Shown one piece after another: positions 27,533 through 38,050 of a stretch of DNA of 64,000 nucleotides. Each line of letters begins with the position of its first letter. Positions within the stretch are counted from its first letter, which is position 1. The notes under the pieces are model-generated. The model was not told the origin of the DNA. It searched no databases and saw only the letters and a program-made list of their open reading frames with translations. Origin of the DNA: Chamaesiphon minutus PCC 6605 (GTDB lineage: Bacteria > Cyanobacteriota > Cyanobacteriia > Cyanobacteriales > Chamaesiphonaceae); assembly GCF_000317145.1 (NCBI RefSeq), contig NC_019697.1, positions 682,001-746,000 on the forward strand, given 5' to 3'. Both the position numbers and the translations under genes were made by a program.

Positions 27533-29224
27533 TTAGGGTTGATAGTTAACGCTAAAATACAACCCACTATCTTGAATGTTGTTACCTCGATCGCTTAAAT
27601 TTACTAACGGTAACCCATAATCAACCCGCAGATTTAATTGGGGAATAGGTTGCCAAATTACCCCCAAACCTACCCCGGCTAAAAAATTGCGATCGGGAAG
27701 TGGATTGGGATTGTCGGCTTGATTCCAGACCCAGCCAGCATCGATAAATGGTGCCAGAACTAATGTCTGACCGCCGCTGCTATCTCGACTGACGGTAATT
27801 CGATCTTCAATACTCAACTTAATGCCATTATCTGCCGCGCGCGCATTTTGTCGAAAGCCCCGCACCGATTGTCCGCCACCGATCGTAAATTGTTGGATCG
27901 GTAAGAGTGCATTTGGGGTCAATTGGGCGTCTAATTGAGCGATTAAGAAATTATTGGGGTCGAGCACTTGCACCCGCTGGATCTGTCCTTGCCAACTAAA
28001 AAATCGACCGTCAGGGGTGGGTCTGGCATTAATAGTCGCGCCAAATTCACCGATCCCAAAATTGAGCAAAGATCTCACCGCCCACGCGCCCCGGACGTCG
28101 CGTTTGACATAGTCTTGACCGAATTTTAGCACTGTAGTCTGGCTCACGCCACGATCGTTTGGCCCGCGACTAAACGGCGTGGGAACATCGTTGATGAACG
28201 TTTCGCTATTTTGGAGGGCAATTCCCCAGGAGAGGGCAAATTCCTCGCGGAGAGTGCGCGTGAAGGGTTGGCGGTAGCTCAGTTCGTAGAGTTGAGACTT
28301 TCCCCTAAAGCCGAAAGCTTGGAAGGGCGCGATCGTAATTTGACTGCTATTGGGGGCAATTCTCGCCTGGAGGGTGCCCTGCATTGGATTGAGGGGAATT
28401 TTGTAGGATAAGTCTACAATATCCGAACCGATCGGCAGCGAGCGGTAATAGTTGAGGTTGACACTACCTAAGTCGCCTGTAGGGTCGCGATATTCGATTT
28501 GCGTACCGACGCGTTCGCTGCCCACGCTGGGTGGCGAGTAATTATCTGCACTCAGATTGACCGAGAGGGGATTGGCTTCGGTGGCGCGGACGGTGAGAAT
28601 ACTTTTGCCCAAGCTGCTACCTGCTTTGAGACTAGCTTCCAGATTGCTCAACAGCGGATCGGTACGCAATAGTCGCAATTGCTCTTCTAGTTTATTGACA
28701 TTTAATGGCGTCCCTGCGGCCAAAGCCAGTCGCGATCGCAAATAGTTGGGATTGAGTTTCGTCAGCCCGACAATATTAACTCGTTCGATACTGCCCTCGA
28801 TCGCCCCAAAAGTAACGACTCCATCTGTAGGTGTAACTAAAATAACTCTAGAAGTGATTTCCCCGCGATCTAGATACAATTGGGTCAATCGTTCGGCGAT
28901 TTTTTTTAGTTCGCCAATCGTCACAGTTTTGCCGACTAACGGTTGAGTAATTGGTGCCCAATTGGCATTAGTCAGCACCGTACTTTCGATAATGCGGACT
29001 TGAGTGACTGTTACCGACCTAGTATCTTCTGACGATGCAGGTTCGGGACTGGGCGCGATCGTTGGTTTGGGTTGGGTCTCCGATGGTAATGGTGTCGGAG
29101 TTGGAATACTTTGCGGAAATCGATCGGTATTGGGGTCAGTTGGTGTTTGTGCAAAAACTGTCGATGAAATAATCCCAAAACTAGATATTCCGATACTTAT
29201 CCACCGGAGCCATAATAGTTTCAT
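27533..29224 (-). CDS. Two-partner secretion outer-membrane transporter (TpsB, ShlB/FhaC/HecB family)
   Basis: TpsB proteins form a 16-strand outer-membrane barrel that exports TpsA partners. The 563 residues have a signal peptide (ends about VFA at 25), a Pro/Thr-rich stretch to about 70, a POTRA domain (about 72-150, VRIIESTVLTNANW to YLDRGEITSRVILV), and a ShlB barrel to the C-terminus (DYGLPLVNLSDRGNNIQDSGLYFSVNY). VRGFRQN is the conserved L6 loop motif VRGY/F that reaches into the barrel. It is divergent from the TpsA gene at 29510, with a 285-base shared promoter region, so the two form a natural partner pair. Confidence 0.93.
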   Translation of the reverse strand: MKLLWLRWISIGISSFGIISSTVFAQTPTDPNTDRFPQSIPTPTPLPSETQPKPTIAPSPEPASSEDTRSVTVTQVRIIESTVLTNANWAPITQPLVGKTVTIGELKKIAERLTQLYLDRGEITSRVILVTPTDGVVTFGAIEGSIERVNIVGLTKLNPNYLRSRLALAAGTPLNVNKLEEQLRLLRTDPLLSNLEASLKAGSSLGKSILTVRATEANPLSVNLSADNYSPPSVGSERVGTQIEYRDPTGDLGSVNLNYYRSLPIGSDIVDLSYKIPLNPMQGTLQARIAPNSSQITIAPFQAFGFRGKSQLYELSYRQPFTRTLREEFALSWGIALQNSETFINDVPTPFSRGPNDRGVSQTTVLKFGQDYVKRDVRGAWAVRSLLNFGIGEFGATINARPTPDGRFFSWQGQIQRVQVLDPNNFLIAQLDAQLTPNALLPIQQFTIGGGQSVRGFRQNARAADNGIKLSIEDRITVSRDSSGGQTLVLAPFIDAGWVWNQADNPNPLPDRNFLAGVGLGVIWQPIPQLNLRVDYGLPLVNLSDRGNNIQDSGLYFSVNYQP

Positions 29225-29509
29225 TTACACTATATCTCCAGATATTTATTACAATTATTTTATCACTACATGATACAATACGATCGAGAATTCAGAAATT
29301 CAGCTCATATATGAAGCTAAGTTACGATGCTCGAGCGATTGTTGCAGTTTAGCAACAAAAATATAGTTCGGACATTGTTTTTATTAAGACAATAAAATAA
29401 AACTCAGTGTCGGGATAGTGGAGTTTGGTAAGGAGAAATGCATCGCAACCTCGAGCGGAGGTGCGGCGATCGAAAACAGTTCGGTACTGAGATAGTGGAG
29501 CAATAAATT

Positions 29510-31954
29510 ATGTCGCGACCCCAGAGCAAGACCAAATTGATGTTGTCAGTATTGATGCTGTTACCATGGCTAGCCACGATTGATGCAAATGCTCAGATGC
29601 TACCTGCGGCAGATGGTACGGGGACGACTACCCAGCAAAATCGAAACCAGATTGATATCTCTGGGGGCAAAACCTCTTTAGATGGGGTAAATTTATTTCA
29701 CAGCTTCAGCCAGTTCAACGTCAACCCAAGTCAAATTGCCAACTTCTTATCTACCCCGAACGTTCAAAATATTTTAGGTAGAATTAATGGTGGCGATGCG
29801 TCGCTAATTAATGGGGTATTGCAAGTCACTGGTGGCAATTCTAATTTATTTTTGATGAATCCAGCAGGGATTATCTTTGGGCCTAATGCTAGTCTAAATT
29901 TACCAGCTAGTTTCAATGCAACCACTGCTACTGGTATTAATTTTGCTAACGGACAATTTAAGGCGATCGGTAATAATGACTACGCCAATTTATTTGGCAA
30001 TCCGACTGCTTTTACATTTGGTACGACTCAACCGGGTGCGATCGTCAATGGTGGCAATCTGACGGTAAATTCAGGACAGAATATCGATCTAATCGGCGGT
30101 ACGGTAATTAGTACAGGCACAATTAATGCACCAAATGGAAATATCAATATTGCCGCCGTTCCCGGTACGAGCCTAGTCAGAATCAGTCAGCCGGGAAACT
30201 TATTAAGTCTAGAAATACCCGCGTCTGATGCCGTTAACTTCACGCCGACTGCCTTGCCAAAATTATTGACGGGTAGTGGCGTTTCGGAAGTCGTGGTAGC
30301 TGGCAATAATATCGCCCTCACTCGCGGTAATACCCCGATTGAGACTGGTGATGTTGTCGCAAATCGAGTCACAGCAGGTACGGCAACCATCGCCGCTCGG
30401 AACGATCTCCATCTGATTGATAGCAAGATCCAAACCACTGGCGATCTTACCCTCCGCGCGCAAGATACGGTAACGATTAAAGATAGTCAACAAGATCCAC
30501 TCAAAATTACCGTCGATGGGCGATTATTAATTCAAGGCGATCGTCAAATTGATATTTTTGCGCTGAATAATCCGAATAGTAATCTGAGCGCGAGTGGCGA
30601 TTTGACATTGCGATCGAGAAATAATGTCGGCGGCGACGCTCATTTTAGTACGGGGGGCAATTTTAAAATCGAACGATTGGACGGTAAATTAGGCGGCTTA
30701 TTCAGTCCCTACGATCCGATTATTCGCGCTACTGGCGATGTCAGTTTTGCTAGCTATGAGGGAGCCTCATTACATATTATCGCAGGTGGCAGCGTCACTA
30801 TTCCCGGCACGATTACAATTACCCAACCAGATACGACCATTACATCAACAAATAGCGGCAATATCAATAATGGATTGATAGAGAGTTTTACAGTCAATGG
30901 TATTCCAGTCAGTATTGATGGTACGACTATTCAAACGGTCGATATTCGAGCTGGAGTAACGGCAAGCTCGGTGGGTAGTCTAGGTAATTTTGGTGAATTT
31001 TTTACAAATTCAATTGATGGTTTTGTTTCTTTTATACCTACTTCTACTTCAAACCCCAGCGGTTCCTCAATTACAGTAGGAAGTATCAACTTTATTGACT
31101 CCAATGATGGACACATCACCCCAGATCGAACATTTGTTTCGCTCACCAACCAGTATGCCCCTAACACTAATTTAGCAGCGGGCGATATTACTATTACGGG
31201 AGAGATTAATACAAGCAACAAGCTACAATTTTCACCGAGATCGACAGCAATTAATAGCGGAGATATCGTAATTGTTGGGAGAAATAATGTTAACCTCAAC
31301 AGTCTGACTACTGGCATTACCGATAACAACTTTATTGCAGTGGCAAATACTGGAAATATTACAGTTAGTGCTACTGGTAATATCGGAGCCACCGGACTAG
31401 TTACTACCGAAAATCAAACTCGTGGAGCCTCCGGTAATATTGGCTTAGTCAGTAGTAATGGCAAGATTACGACCGATCGAGTAACGACTCAATTAGGAGC
31501 TAATAACTTTGTTAATAATGTTAAGGCTGGAAATATCGATATTAATGCTGCTGGTGCGATCGTGACTAAAGATCTCCAGACAGGCTCGCTCAGTGGTGAT
31601 GCCAATCATACGGGTGGCAATATTATTCTGACTAGCAATAATAGCTCGATCGATGCAGGCAATATATTTACTGGAATTAGTTCGATTGGGAATAGTGGAA
31701 ATGTAACCGCTACAGCCAAAACTAATCTCGACACTGGCAATATCGTCACTACAGCTAGCGAGGGCAATGGTGGCAAAGTCACATTAGCTAGCGGCACTAA
31801 TATCGGAGTTGGTTATATCGATACCAGCACTATTAGTTTAAATAATGGTGGTGAAATAGATATTACCGCCCCTCGCAGGGTGAACGCATCAAAATCGGGT
31901 GTAATTCGATCGATCAAAACTAGAATAGCTAACTCAATCGTACTTACTAACTAA
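29510..31954 (+). CDS. TpsA filamentous hemagglutinin-type protein, 5' part of an IS-interrupted TpsA-CHAT gene
   Basis: Begins with a signal peptide (to about ANA at 28) and the TPS domain recognised by Tps[40 protein letters not shown] long beta-helix repeat region (DIT/NIT, GNIxxxA pattern) follows to about residue 788. Native coding sequence ends at 31875; the last 26 residues of the frame come from the IS. Joining 31875 to 33368 (one target duplication removed) restores a single frame of 1326 residues that ends with a CHAT protease domain. As it stands, the product would be a truncated adhesin without its protease. Confidence 0.9.
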   Translation: MSRPQSKTKLMLSVLMLLPWLATIDANAQMLPAADGTGTTTQQNRNQIDISGGKTSLDGVNLFHSFSQFNVNPSQIANFLSTPNVQNILGRINGGDASLINGVLQVTGGNSNLFLMNPAGIIFGPNASLNLPASFNATTATGINFANGQFKAIGNNDYANLFGNPTAFTFGTTQPGAIVNGGNLTVNSGQNIDLIGGTVISTGTINAPNGNINIAAVPGTSLVRISQPGNLLSLEIPASDAVNFTPTALPKLLTGSGVSEVVVAGNNIALTRGNTPIETGDVVANRVTAGTATIAARNDLHLIDSKIQTTGDLTLRAQDTVTIKDSQQDPLKITVDGRLLIQGDRQIDIFALNNPNSNLSASGDLTLRSRNNVGGDAHFSTGGNFKIERLDGKLGGLFSPYDPIIRATGDVSFASYEGASLHIIAGGSVTIPGTITITQPDTTITSTNSGNINNGLIESFTVNGIPVSIDGTTIQTVDIRAGVTASSVGSLGNFGEFFTNSIDGFVSFIPTSTSNPSGSSITVGSINFIDSNDGHITPDRTFVSLTNQYAPNTNLAAGDITITGEINTSNKLQFSPRSTAINSGDIVIVGRNNVNLNSLTTGITDNNFIAVANTGNITVSATGNIGATGLVTTENQTRGASGNIGLVSSNGKITTDRVTTQLGANNFVNNVKAGNIDINAAGAIVTKDLQTGSLSGDANHTGGNIILTSNNSSIDAGNIFTGISSIGNSGNVTATAKTNLDTGNIVTTASEGNGGKVTLASGTNIGVGYIDTSTISLNNGGEIDITAPRRVNASKSGVIRSIKTRIANSIVLTN

Positions 31955-33357
31955 TTGCACTTATTACAATGCCAATTGAAACTAAAATCAAACATGAGAT
32001 CCGATTAATTTAATTTAGTGTAGCAGAAAGCTCGACCAACTCATTAGTCAAGCCGAGATTAATTAGTGCAAATAAATTACAAAATAGCTTCTAAAAGTTC
32101 AGTTGAATATTCTTCGTCAAGTGTCGCCAAGAATCTCTTACTTCTAACACTTAACTTTCGACTTTTATTTTCACTAATTATGTTAACTGCTATATGTCGT
32201 AAAATCGCAAAATTAGCTGGAGCATTATCTTTCCTAATTCGACTATCATCTTCTTTAAAAGCAACATCAAGCACCCAGTGAAGAGAATTTTCTATCGACC
32301 AATGACTTCTAGTTCCCTCTGCTAATTTTTGAGCATCGCTCTCTAGACTACTGATAAAATAACGAGTTTCTACACTCGTCTTTCCGCCGACAACTCGAAC
32401 TGATTCTACCATGCCAATACTAGTTAACTTTTTCCATTTTTGCAGTGGATCTATTTGCTCCGCAACATCTGTTATCATTAAATAATTACGAATTTCTTCT
32501 CTACCTCTATTCATCTCTCTATTGTTGAAGCTACTCAGGTTGAGGTCTTTTCCCTGAGTTTCAATTGCTTGTTTAAATAGCTGCTTTACTTGTTTGTACA
32601 AGGTCGGTTGATTCTTTTTTACAGCAATTACATAATCTGCATCTTTTTCGACGATTTTTTTGACTATTTCTCTTTGACATCCCATTGCGTCGATGGTAAC
32701 GATACATCCTGCTAAATCCAAGATTTGAATCAGTTCGGGAAGTGCTGTGATTTCATTAGATTTTCCTTCTACTTTCTTTTGACCTAATACTAATCTATTA
32801 CTTGCAGCCCAGGCACTGACTGTATTAATTACACCTTGACCATTCTTTTCATCTCCTGAGTTTCGAGATTGTTTTCCATCAAAGGCAATTATTTCTCCTG
32901 CGGTTATTTTACTTATTCCTTTAATCCAACTCAGGAATGATTTATTAAATTCATCAGGATTAATTTGTGAAAATACTCTAGCAAATGTATCATGAGATGG
33001 GATTCCATTCGGTAGTTCTAGGAACTTTTCTAACCATTTTTCTGGCTATACCATACATTTCTATATCTATCCATCCGTCCGCCCCACATACTACAGCACA
33101 AATGGAGATCGTGATGATGTCGATTAGTTTATGTTTTTTCCACGTTCAATCCTAATGTCTTCTATGTCGTCAAAGTGTTCTGCGATACTATGCTTAGGCT
33201 TCAGCTTCATTTTACATGATATTAGTTCCAAATCAACTTAACACAATTAATTAGCTAAAGCTATCGACGGGTATAGATTTCACATCTTTGATGAATCAAA
33301 TTTACATCTAGTTTCTAAGTGTTTTTAATAATATAAGATTTAAGTGCGTTCACCCTG
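31876..33357 (-). mobile_element. ISAs1-like insertion sequence, 1482 bp
   Basis: The ends CAGGGTGAACGCA (31876-31888) and TGCGTTCACCCTG (33345-33357) are perfect 13-bp inverted repeats. The element is flanked by a perfect 10-bp target duplication CCGCCCCTCG at 31866-31875 and 33358-33367. The transposase inside reads on the minus strand and is of the ISAs1 type. It lies inside the TpsA-CHAT gene. The intact duplication and unbroken host frame point to a recent insertion. Confidence 0.95.
32077..33210 (-). pseudogene. ISAs1 family transposase with two frameshifts
   Basis: A DDE transposase that starts at ATG 33210 (MKLKPKHSIAEHFDDIEDIR). The frame breaks at an A run after ERGK, continues one frame back as HKLIDIITISICAVV to IEMYGIARK, breaks at a second A run, and then is open to the stop at 32077. 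The catalytic residues remain: Asp in AFDGKQSR, Asp in TIDAMGCQ and Glu in HWSIENSLHWVLDVAF. The first site reads A AAA AAC, a -1 slippery heptamer. The second needs +1 or -2, which is not programmed in known systems, so the gene is probably dead unless there are sequencing errors in the A runs. Confidence 0.85.
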
Positions 33358-33434
33358 CCGCCCCTCGTTTCTTCCGCGCTACTGGCAGCACGAATGTCAA
33401 TCTGTTTCCACCGCTAGCCGCGATCGCTGGCCCA

Positions 33435-34982
33435 TTGGTACCTGTAAGTATTTATAGTAATGGTAATAATGCTAGCGGTGCCATTACAATCCGGCATGGT
33501 GGGAATGGTTTAACGCCATTTATTGTTGGCGATTCGACTGTCAATGGTACCAGAAACTCGATCGTTAGTAGTCGCGATAATCGGATCGCACCGCCGCAAT
33601 CTTTCTTCCCCAGTTATACCCAAGGTAACATTCAAATTATCACAGCTCCGCGATCGATAACACCAGAATGTCCGACAGGTGCAAATTGTTTGCCACCACC
33701 ACCACCACCAAAAATTACCTGTGCAACACTAGGAAATTGTCCAGTTATCAAAGATCCCGATACACCGATTACTGAGGATTATAAAGATCTCAAAACTATC
33801 AATCGCGAAAAACCCCAAGCGATCCTCCAAAATATCGAGGATAGTACTGGGATCAAACCTGCAATTATCTATGTCGTATTCTCGCCACCAAATTTAGACA
33901 TAGATGTGGCCAAAGACCTGAATCATATCAGTAACCTCGCCCGCGATAGCTTCCAACTCGAACTAGTCATGGTGACAAAAAAAGGTGCCCCAGTTCGCAA
34001 AACTATTCCAGTAACTCGCCAAAAAACGATCGAAATTGCCAAAAAATTTCGCTCTCAAGTCAGCAGTGTTAATGCCGAAAATCCGACAGCATATCTGCCT
34101 GCGGCTCAAGAACTATATAAACTTTTCATCGCGCCACTAGAACCCGAATTAAAACAGCGGAAAATTCAAAATCTGGTCTTCATCATGGATGGCGGCTTGC
34201 GCGCCTTACCTGTAGCGGCACTCCACGACGGCAAACAATTCCTCGTCGAACGCTATAGCGTCGGCGCGATGCCCTCCATCGGTTTGACGGATACCCGTTA
34301 TGTAGATGTCCGCAATGCGAAAGTATTAGCAATGGGTGCCGAAAATACTCCCAATCAACGACCGCTACCCGCCGTCCCAGTCGAGTTAAAGACGATTTCG
34401 GGTACGATCTGGACGGGTACAGCCCTCGAAAACGACGACTTTACACCTGCCAATCTGGTTAACCAACGGCAACGACAACCCTACGGGATTCTCCACCTAG
34501 CTACCCATGGTGATTTTAAATCGGGTGGCCCCGAAAACTCCTACATTCAATTTAAGAACGAACGCTTGGGACTCGATCGATTGCGCCAACTCAGGCTGAA
34601 CGATCCCCCAGTCGAATTGATGGTCTTAAGTGCCTGTCGGACTGCTGTCGGCGATGAAGATGCCGAACTCGGTTTTGCAGGGCTGGCCAATCGCGCTGGA
34701 GTAAAATCGGCGATGGGCAGTATTTGGTATGTCAGTGATGAAGGTACTTTGGGCTTGATGACGAGTTTCTATCGGAACTTAAAGCAAGCTCCGATTAAGG
34801 CTGAAGCTCTCCGTCAAGCTCAAGTCGCCATGCTCCAAGGCAAAGTCCGGCTCCAAGACGGCAAACTGATTACTGCTGGCGATAACGTGAGTTTGCCACC
34901 TAGTTTGGTCAAGCTGGGGAATATCAATTTGACTCATCCCTTTTACTGGGCAGGGTTTACGATCGTCGGCAATCCTTGGTAG
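33435..34982 (+). CDS. CHAT protease domain, 3' part of the IS-interrupted TpsA-CHAT gene
   Basis: Encodes the end of the beta-helix, a Pro-rich linker (CLPPPPPPKITC), and a CHAT domain, a caspase-like cysteine protease. The catalytic His is in HLATHGDFKSG and the catalytic Cys in LMVLSACRTAVGD; GFAGLANRAGVKSAMGSIW and HPFYWAGFTIVGNPW are the typical CHAT end. The native frame continues upstream to 33358, where it joins the TpsA part across the IS. The start given here is the first TTG after the element; expression would need a promoter in the IS. CHAT behind a hemagglutinin TPS domain recurs in cyanobacteria, but the targets are unknown. Confidence 0.9.
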   Translation: MVPVSIYSNGNNASGAITIRHGGNGLTPFIVGDSTVNGTRNSIVSSRDNRIAPPQSFFPSYTQGNIQIITAPRSITPECPTGANCLPPPPPPKITCATLGNCPVIKDPDTPITEDYKDLKTINREKPQAILQNIEDSTGIKPAIIYVVFSPPNLDIDVAKDLNHISNLARDSFQLELVMVTKKGAPVRKTIPVTRQKTIEIAKKFRSQVSSVNAENPTAYLPAAQELYKLFIAPLEPELKQRKIQNLVFIMDGGLRALPVAALHDGKQFLVERYSVGAMPSIGLTDTRYVDVRNAKVLAMGAENTPNQRPLPAVPVELKTISGTIWTGTALENDDFTPANLVNQRQRQPYGILHLATHGDFKSGGPENSYIQFKNERLGLDRLRQLRLNDPPVELMVLSACRTAVGDEDAELGFAGLANRAGVKSAMGSIWYVSDEGTLGLMTSFYRNLKQAPIKAEALRQAQVAMLQGKVRLQDGKLITAGDNVSLPPSLVKLGNINLTHPFYWAGFTIVGNPW

Positions 34983-35142
34983 TTAGTGTCGGTTCAGGGG
35001 TATCCCTACCGATTAATTGTGAAGGGGTACCCTCCAGCTACAGATGTGAATAAGTCAGATCGCTCGAATAATCCGATCGAAAGGAACTTGCATCAAGATA
35101 AATTAGTAGCGTGCAACTCATCACTATCAAAAAACGGCATCT

Positions 35143-36822
35143 ATGACTGCGACAACCTTCACCCCGACAACTACCAACTTTGATGAGATCGATCGAGCTA
35201 TCTCCACCCTTTACAGTCATCGCGATAATTGGGCGCAAACTACGATTCTGCAACGATTAGCATATCTCCAAAGCTGTCTCGATCGCACTCTGGCAGTAGC
35301 TGAGGATTGGACGATGGCAGCTTGCCAAGCCAAAGGGATCGATCCTCAATCGTCGCTGGCGGGGGAAGAATTAATGGCTGGGGCGATTTCGACAGTCCGC
35401 AATATTCGCCTCTTAATGACTACCCTAGAAGCAGGTGGAAAACTGTCGCCGCCGAAACTGAGACAGCGGGAGGATGGGCAAATTGTCGCCGAAGTACTGC
35501 CTGCAAATGCGATCGAGCGAGTATTGTACTTGGGTTATCGGGGCGAGGTGTGGCTCCAACCGGGTACCATTCCCAGCCAGGGACGGATCTATCGCGAACC
35601 GACGGCGAGTAAAGTGACGCTGATTCTGGGTGCGGGGAATATTTCGGCAATTGTGGCGATGGACGCGCTCTCGAAGTTATTTAGCGAAAATCAGGTAGTT
35701 ATTATCAAGATGAATCCGGTGAATGCTTATGTGGGGACGTATATCGCCGCCGCATTAGAGCCACTGATTCAGGCGGGGTTCGTGCAGATTGTCTATGGTG
35801 GTGCCGAGGTTGGCGAGTACTTGTGCCAACATCCACAAATCGAGCGAATTCATATTACTGGTTCGCATCGCACCCATGATGCGATCGTGTGGGGGGCGAC
35901 ACCTAGCGAACAGCAGGAGCGCAAAGCAACTAATAAACCGCGCTTGACTAAACCGATTACTTCCGAACTCGGCTGTGTGACGCCGATTTTAGTCGTTCCG
36001 GGCAAATGGTCGCCAGCGGATCTAACTTTTCAAGCGCGTCAGGTTGCCAGTTCGATCGCGCACAATGCTAGTTTTAATTGTGCGTCGGGACAGCTACTCG
36101 TCACCGCATCTGGTTGGGCGCAACGCGATGAATTTTTAGCAGCCATCCGCCGAGAATTAGCGGCAATTCCCCCGCGTCAAGCTTACTATCCAGGTGCCCA
36201 AGAGCGGTATCAAGCATTTATCGATCGCTACCCCCAATCCGAGCCATTAGGGACGCGCACGCCAGAAATCGTACCCTGGACTCCGATCCCCAATGTACCT
36301 GCCGTAGCGGGCGAATATGCCCTCACTGAGGAGGCATTTTGTGGCATCTTGGCCGAAGTTTCTATCGAGTCTGAATCTGCTGTCGATTTTCTTACCAAAG
36401 TTGTCGAATTTGCTAACGATCGCGTGTGGGGCACACTCTCCTGTACGGTGTTAATCGACACGCGCACTCAGAAACAATACCAGCCAGAATTGACTGCGGC
36501 GATCGCCAATCTCCAGTATGGCGCGATCGGGGTGAATATCTGGTCGGCGATGTTATTTTATTTCGGCTCGACGACTTGGGGTGCATATCCCGGCAATCGG
36601 CTTGCAGACATCGGTTCGGGGATTGGGTTCGTCCACAATAGTTATCTATTCGATCGGCCCCAGAAATCTGTCGTCTACGCCCCATTTCGGATTTTCCCGA
36701 CTCCGGCTTGGTTTGCAAATCACAAAAATCTGTTGGCGATGGCGCGGCAATTGCTGAAGTTTGAAGCTTACCCCACTTGGCAAAATCTGCCAGGGGTGGT
36801 GATGGCTGCATTGAAAGGTTAG
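35143..36822 (+). CDS. Aldehyde dehydrogenase superfamily protein
   Basis: 559 residues, cytoplasmic. The ALDH fold is recognised by TITSELG-like TSELGCVTPILVV (general base Glu) and NASFNCASGQ (catalytic Cys), with nucleotide-binding ILGAGNISAIVAMD. The protein is longer than typical ALDH (about 480-500) and its sequence is divergent, e.g. the C-terminal region with FVHNSYLFDRPQKSVVYAPF. Substrate and cofactor cannot be predicted. It follows the CHAT gene by 160 bases on the same strand but is not obviously related to it. Confidence 0.8.
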   Translation: MTATTFTPTTTNFDEIDRAISTLYSHRDNWAQTTILQRLAYLQSCLDRTLAVAEDWTMAACQAKGIDPQSSLAGEELMAGAISTVRNIRLLMTTLEAGGKLSPPKLRQREDGQIVAEVLPANAIERVLYLGYRGEVWLQPGTIPSQGRIYREPTASKVTLILGAGNISAIVAMDALSKLFSENQVVIIKMNPVNAYVGTYIAAALEPLIQAGFVQIVYGGAEVGEYLCQHPQIERIHITGSHRTHDAIVWGATPSEQQERKATNKPRLTKPITSELGCVTPILVVPGKWSPADLTFQARQVASSIAHNASFNCASGQLLVTASGWAQRDEFLAAIRRELAAIPPRQAYYPGAQERYQAFIDRYPQSEPLGTRTPEIVPWTPIPNVPAVAGEYALTEEAFCGILAEVSIESESAVDFLTKVVEFANDRVWGTLSCTVLIDTRTQKQYQPELTAAIANLQYGAIGVNIWSAMLFYFGSTTWGAYPGNRLADIGSGIGFVHNSYLFDRPQKSVVYAPFRIFPTPAWFANHKNLLAMARQLLKFEAYPTWQNLPGVVMAALKG

Positions 36823-36960
36823 GGTGTTTTGGGGGTGCTGCATTTACCCACCCCGCCCTACGCGCACCCCTCCTCGACGGGAATTTTTTCTGTCGGTTAT
36901 ATTTGAAATCTTGTCAGATCGGCATCCGAATAATTCGTGATGTCGTTTCAGGCAGAGATT

Positions 36961-37140
36961 TTAGAGCTTGCGGGAGTTGTGGTAGCCTACATACACAAAA
37001 GCTAATACCTGGAGCGGCATCATAATCAGCATTTCTTTAGAGAAGATATTTACATCCAGTCCGGATACCAATGTAAAATAGCCCATGCTCAAAGTAGCTG
37101 GTAGCAATAGCAAGAATAGTTTGGGCTTGGACTTTACCAT
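36961..37140 (-). CDS. Small membrane protein (59 residues)
   Basis: A short gene. It starts with ATG 37140, preceded by GGAG with five-base spacing, and ends with TAA at 36961. The product MVKSKPKLFLLLLPATLSMG has a hydrophobic segment at 8-25 and a second one (LIMMPLQVLAFVYVGYH) at about 38-54. It ends with a basic NSRKL tail. It is eight bases after the DUF2752 gene on the same strand, so it is the third gene in a small operon of membrane proteins. I do not know its family. Confidence 0.72.
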   Translation of the reverse strand: MVKSKPKLFLLLLPATLSMGYFTLVSGLDVNIFSKEMLIMMPLQVLAFVYVGYHNSRKL

Positions 37141-37148
37141 GCGTTCTC

Positions 37149-37565
37149 CTAAAGAGCTGTAGTCAGAATAATTGAATTGAGGCGGAGGAGATAGTAACCG
37201 CTAAAAGCGAGCGCGATTGCAGTTTGGAGGTGAGGATTCGTCAGCCACTTGAGATAAAAAGCCTGCTGGTGACAGCCCGATTTTAGTTCCCAGATCCCGT
37301 GAGCTAAAATTACACCCAAACAGATAAATAATAATGGCCCAAATAAATGATAGTCGATCGCTTGTCGCCAATCCCCACGGACGAGCGCGACAAACGATCG
37401 AGTCATACCGCAACTCGGACAAATTAACCCAAACCAGTGTCGCAGGGGGCAAAAGATCGAGCTAATCCGATATCCCGCTGCATAAAAGCAGCTACTAATT
37501 AAGGGAGCAGCACAAATTCCTAGCCCCAAGTAACGCCAGAGCTTGGCCGAATTAGATAATCTCAC
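37149..37565 (-). CDS. DUF2752 membrane protein
   Basis: 138 residues with three hydrophobic segments. The central motif FCPLRHWFGLICPSCGMTRS followed by FVALVRGDWRQAIDYH is the DUF2752 signature (CPxCGxTR, with a conserved Arg and GD). The two Cys of CPSC could bind metal or form a disulfide. In many bacteria DUF2752 genes sit next to TM2-domain genes, as here (six bases away). Function unknown. Confidence 0.85.
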   Translation of the reverse strand: MRLSNSAKLWRYLGLGICAAPLISSCFYAAGYRISSIFCPLRHWFGLICPSCGMTRSFVALVRGDWRQAIDYHLFGPLLFICLGVILAHGIWELKSGCHQQAFYLKWLTNPHLQTAIALAFSGYYLLRLNSIILTTAL

Positions 37566-37571
37566 AACAGA

Positions 37572-37829
37572 TTAAAACCAACCTTTTTTACTACTAACAT
37601 AGGTATCGACAAACTCGCGATCGGTTTTAGTTAGATAGATAATCCCTTCAATCAGCCCAATAATTCCCATAATCGGACTAGCAATACCACAGGTGAGCAC
37701 ACTAGCGGCTAGCATGATTCCGCCTTCAGTGTTGTAACCGAGTACAAATTTATGGATACCAAGCGCACCGATTAAGATCCCACAGATCCCAGCCGCTACT
37801 TTTTTACTTGCATCAGCTCCGTCTTTCAT
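37572..37829 (-). CDS. TM2 domain-containing protein
   Basis: 85 residues. The TM2 domain has two membrane helices joined by a short turn. GALGIHKFVLGYNTEGGIML is the first part and CGIASPIMGIIGLIEGIIYL the second, with the usual DG-like and GxHxF pattern. The N-terminus (MKDGADASKK) is short and soluble, and the C-terminus is KKGWF. First gene of a three-gene operon with DUF2752 and a 59-residue membrane protein. Role unknown; TM2 proteins are thought to act in signalling or membrane organisation. Confidence 0.85.
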   Translation of the reverse strand: MKDGADASKKVAAGICGILIGALGIHKFVLGYNTEGGIMLAASVLTCGIASPIMGIIGLIEGIIYLTKTDREFVDTYVSSKKGWF

Positions 37830-38050
37830 AAACCATTCTCCTAGAGTTATATCGATCGAATCTTATCTATCTAGCTATCAGCATTCCCCAAAGTGCGCTC
37901 GAACTATCATCTAGTAATATGTAGCCATAATGTCGATTGCCGATTGCTGGTACAGGCTCAAATAAAATCGTGCTAAAACAGATCGATCTTGCCAGATTAA
38001 TTTGCATAAATGTCCGTAAATCCACTGAGTGAGTAATAAGAGTCTTAGCG

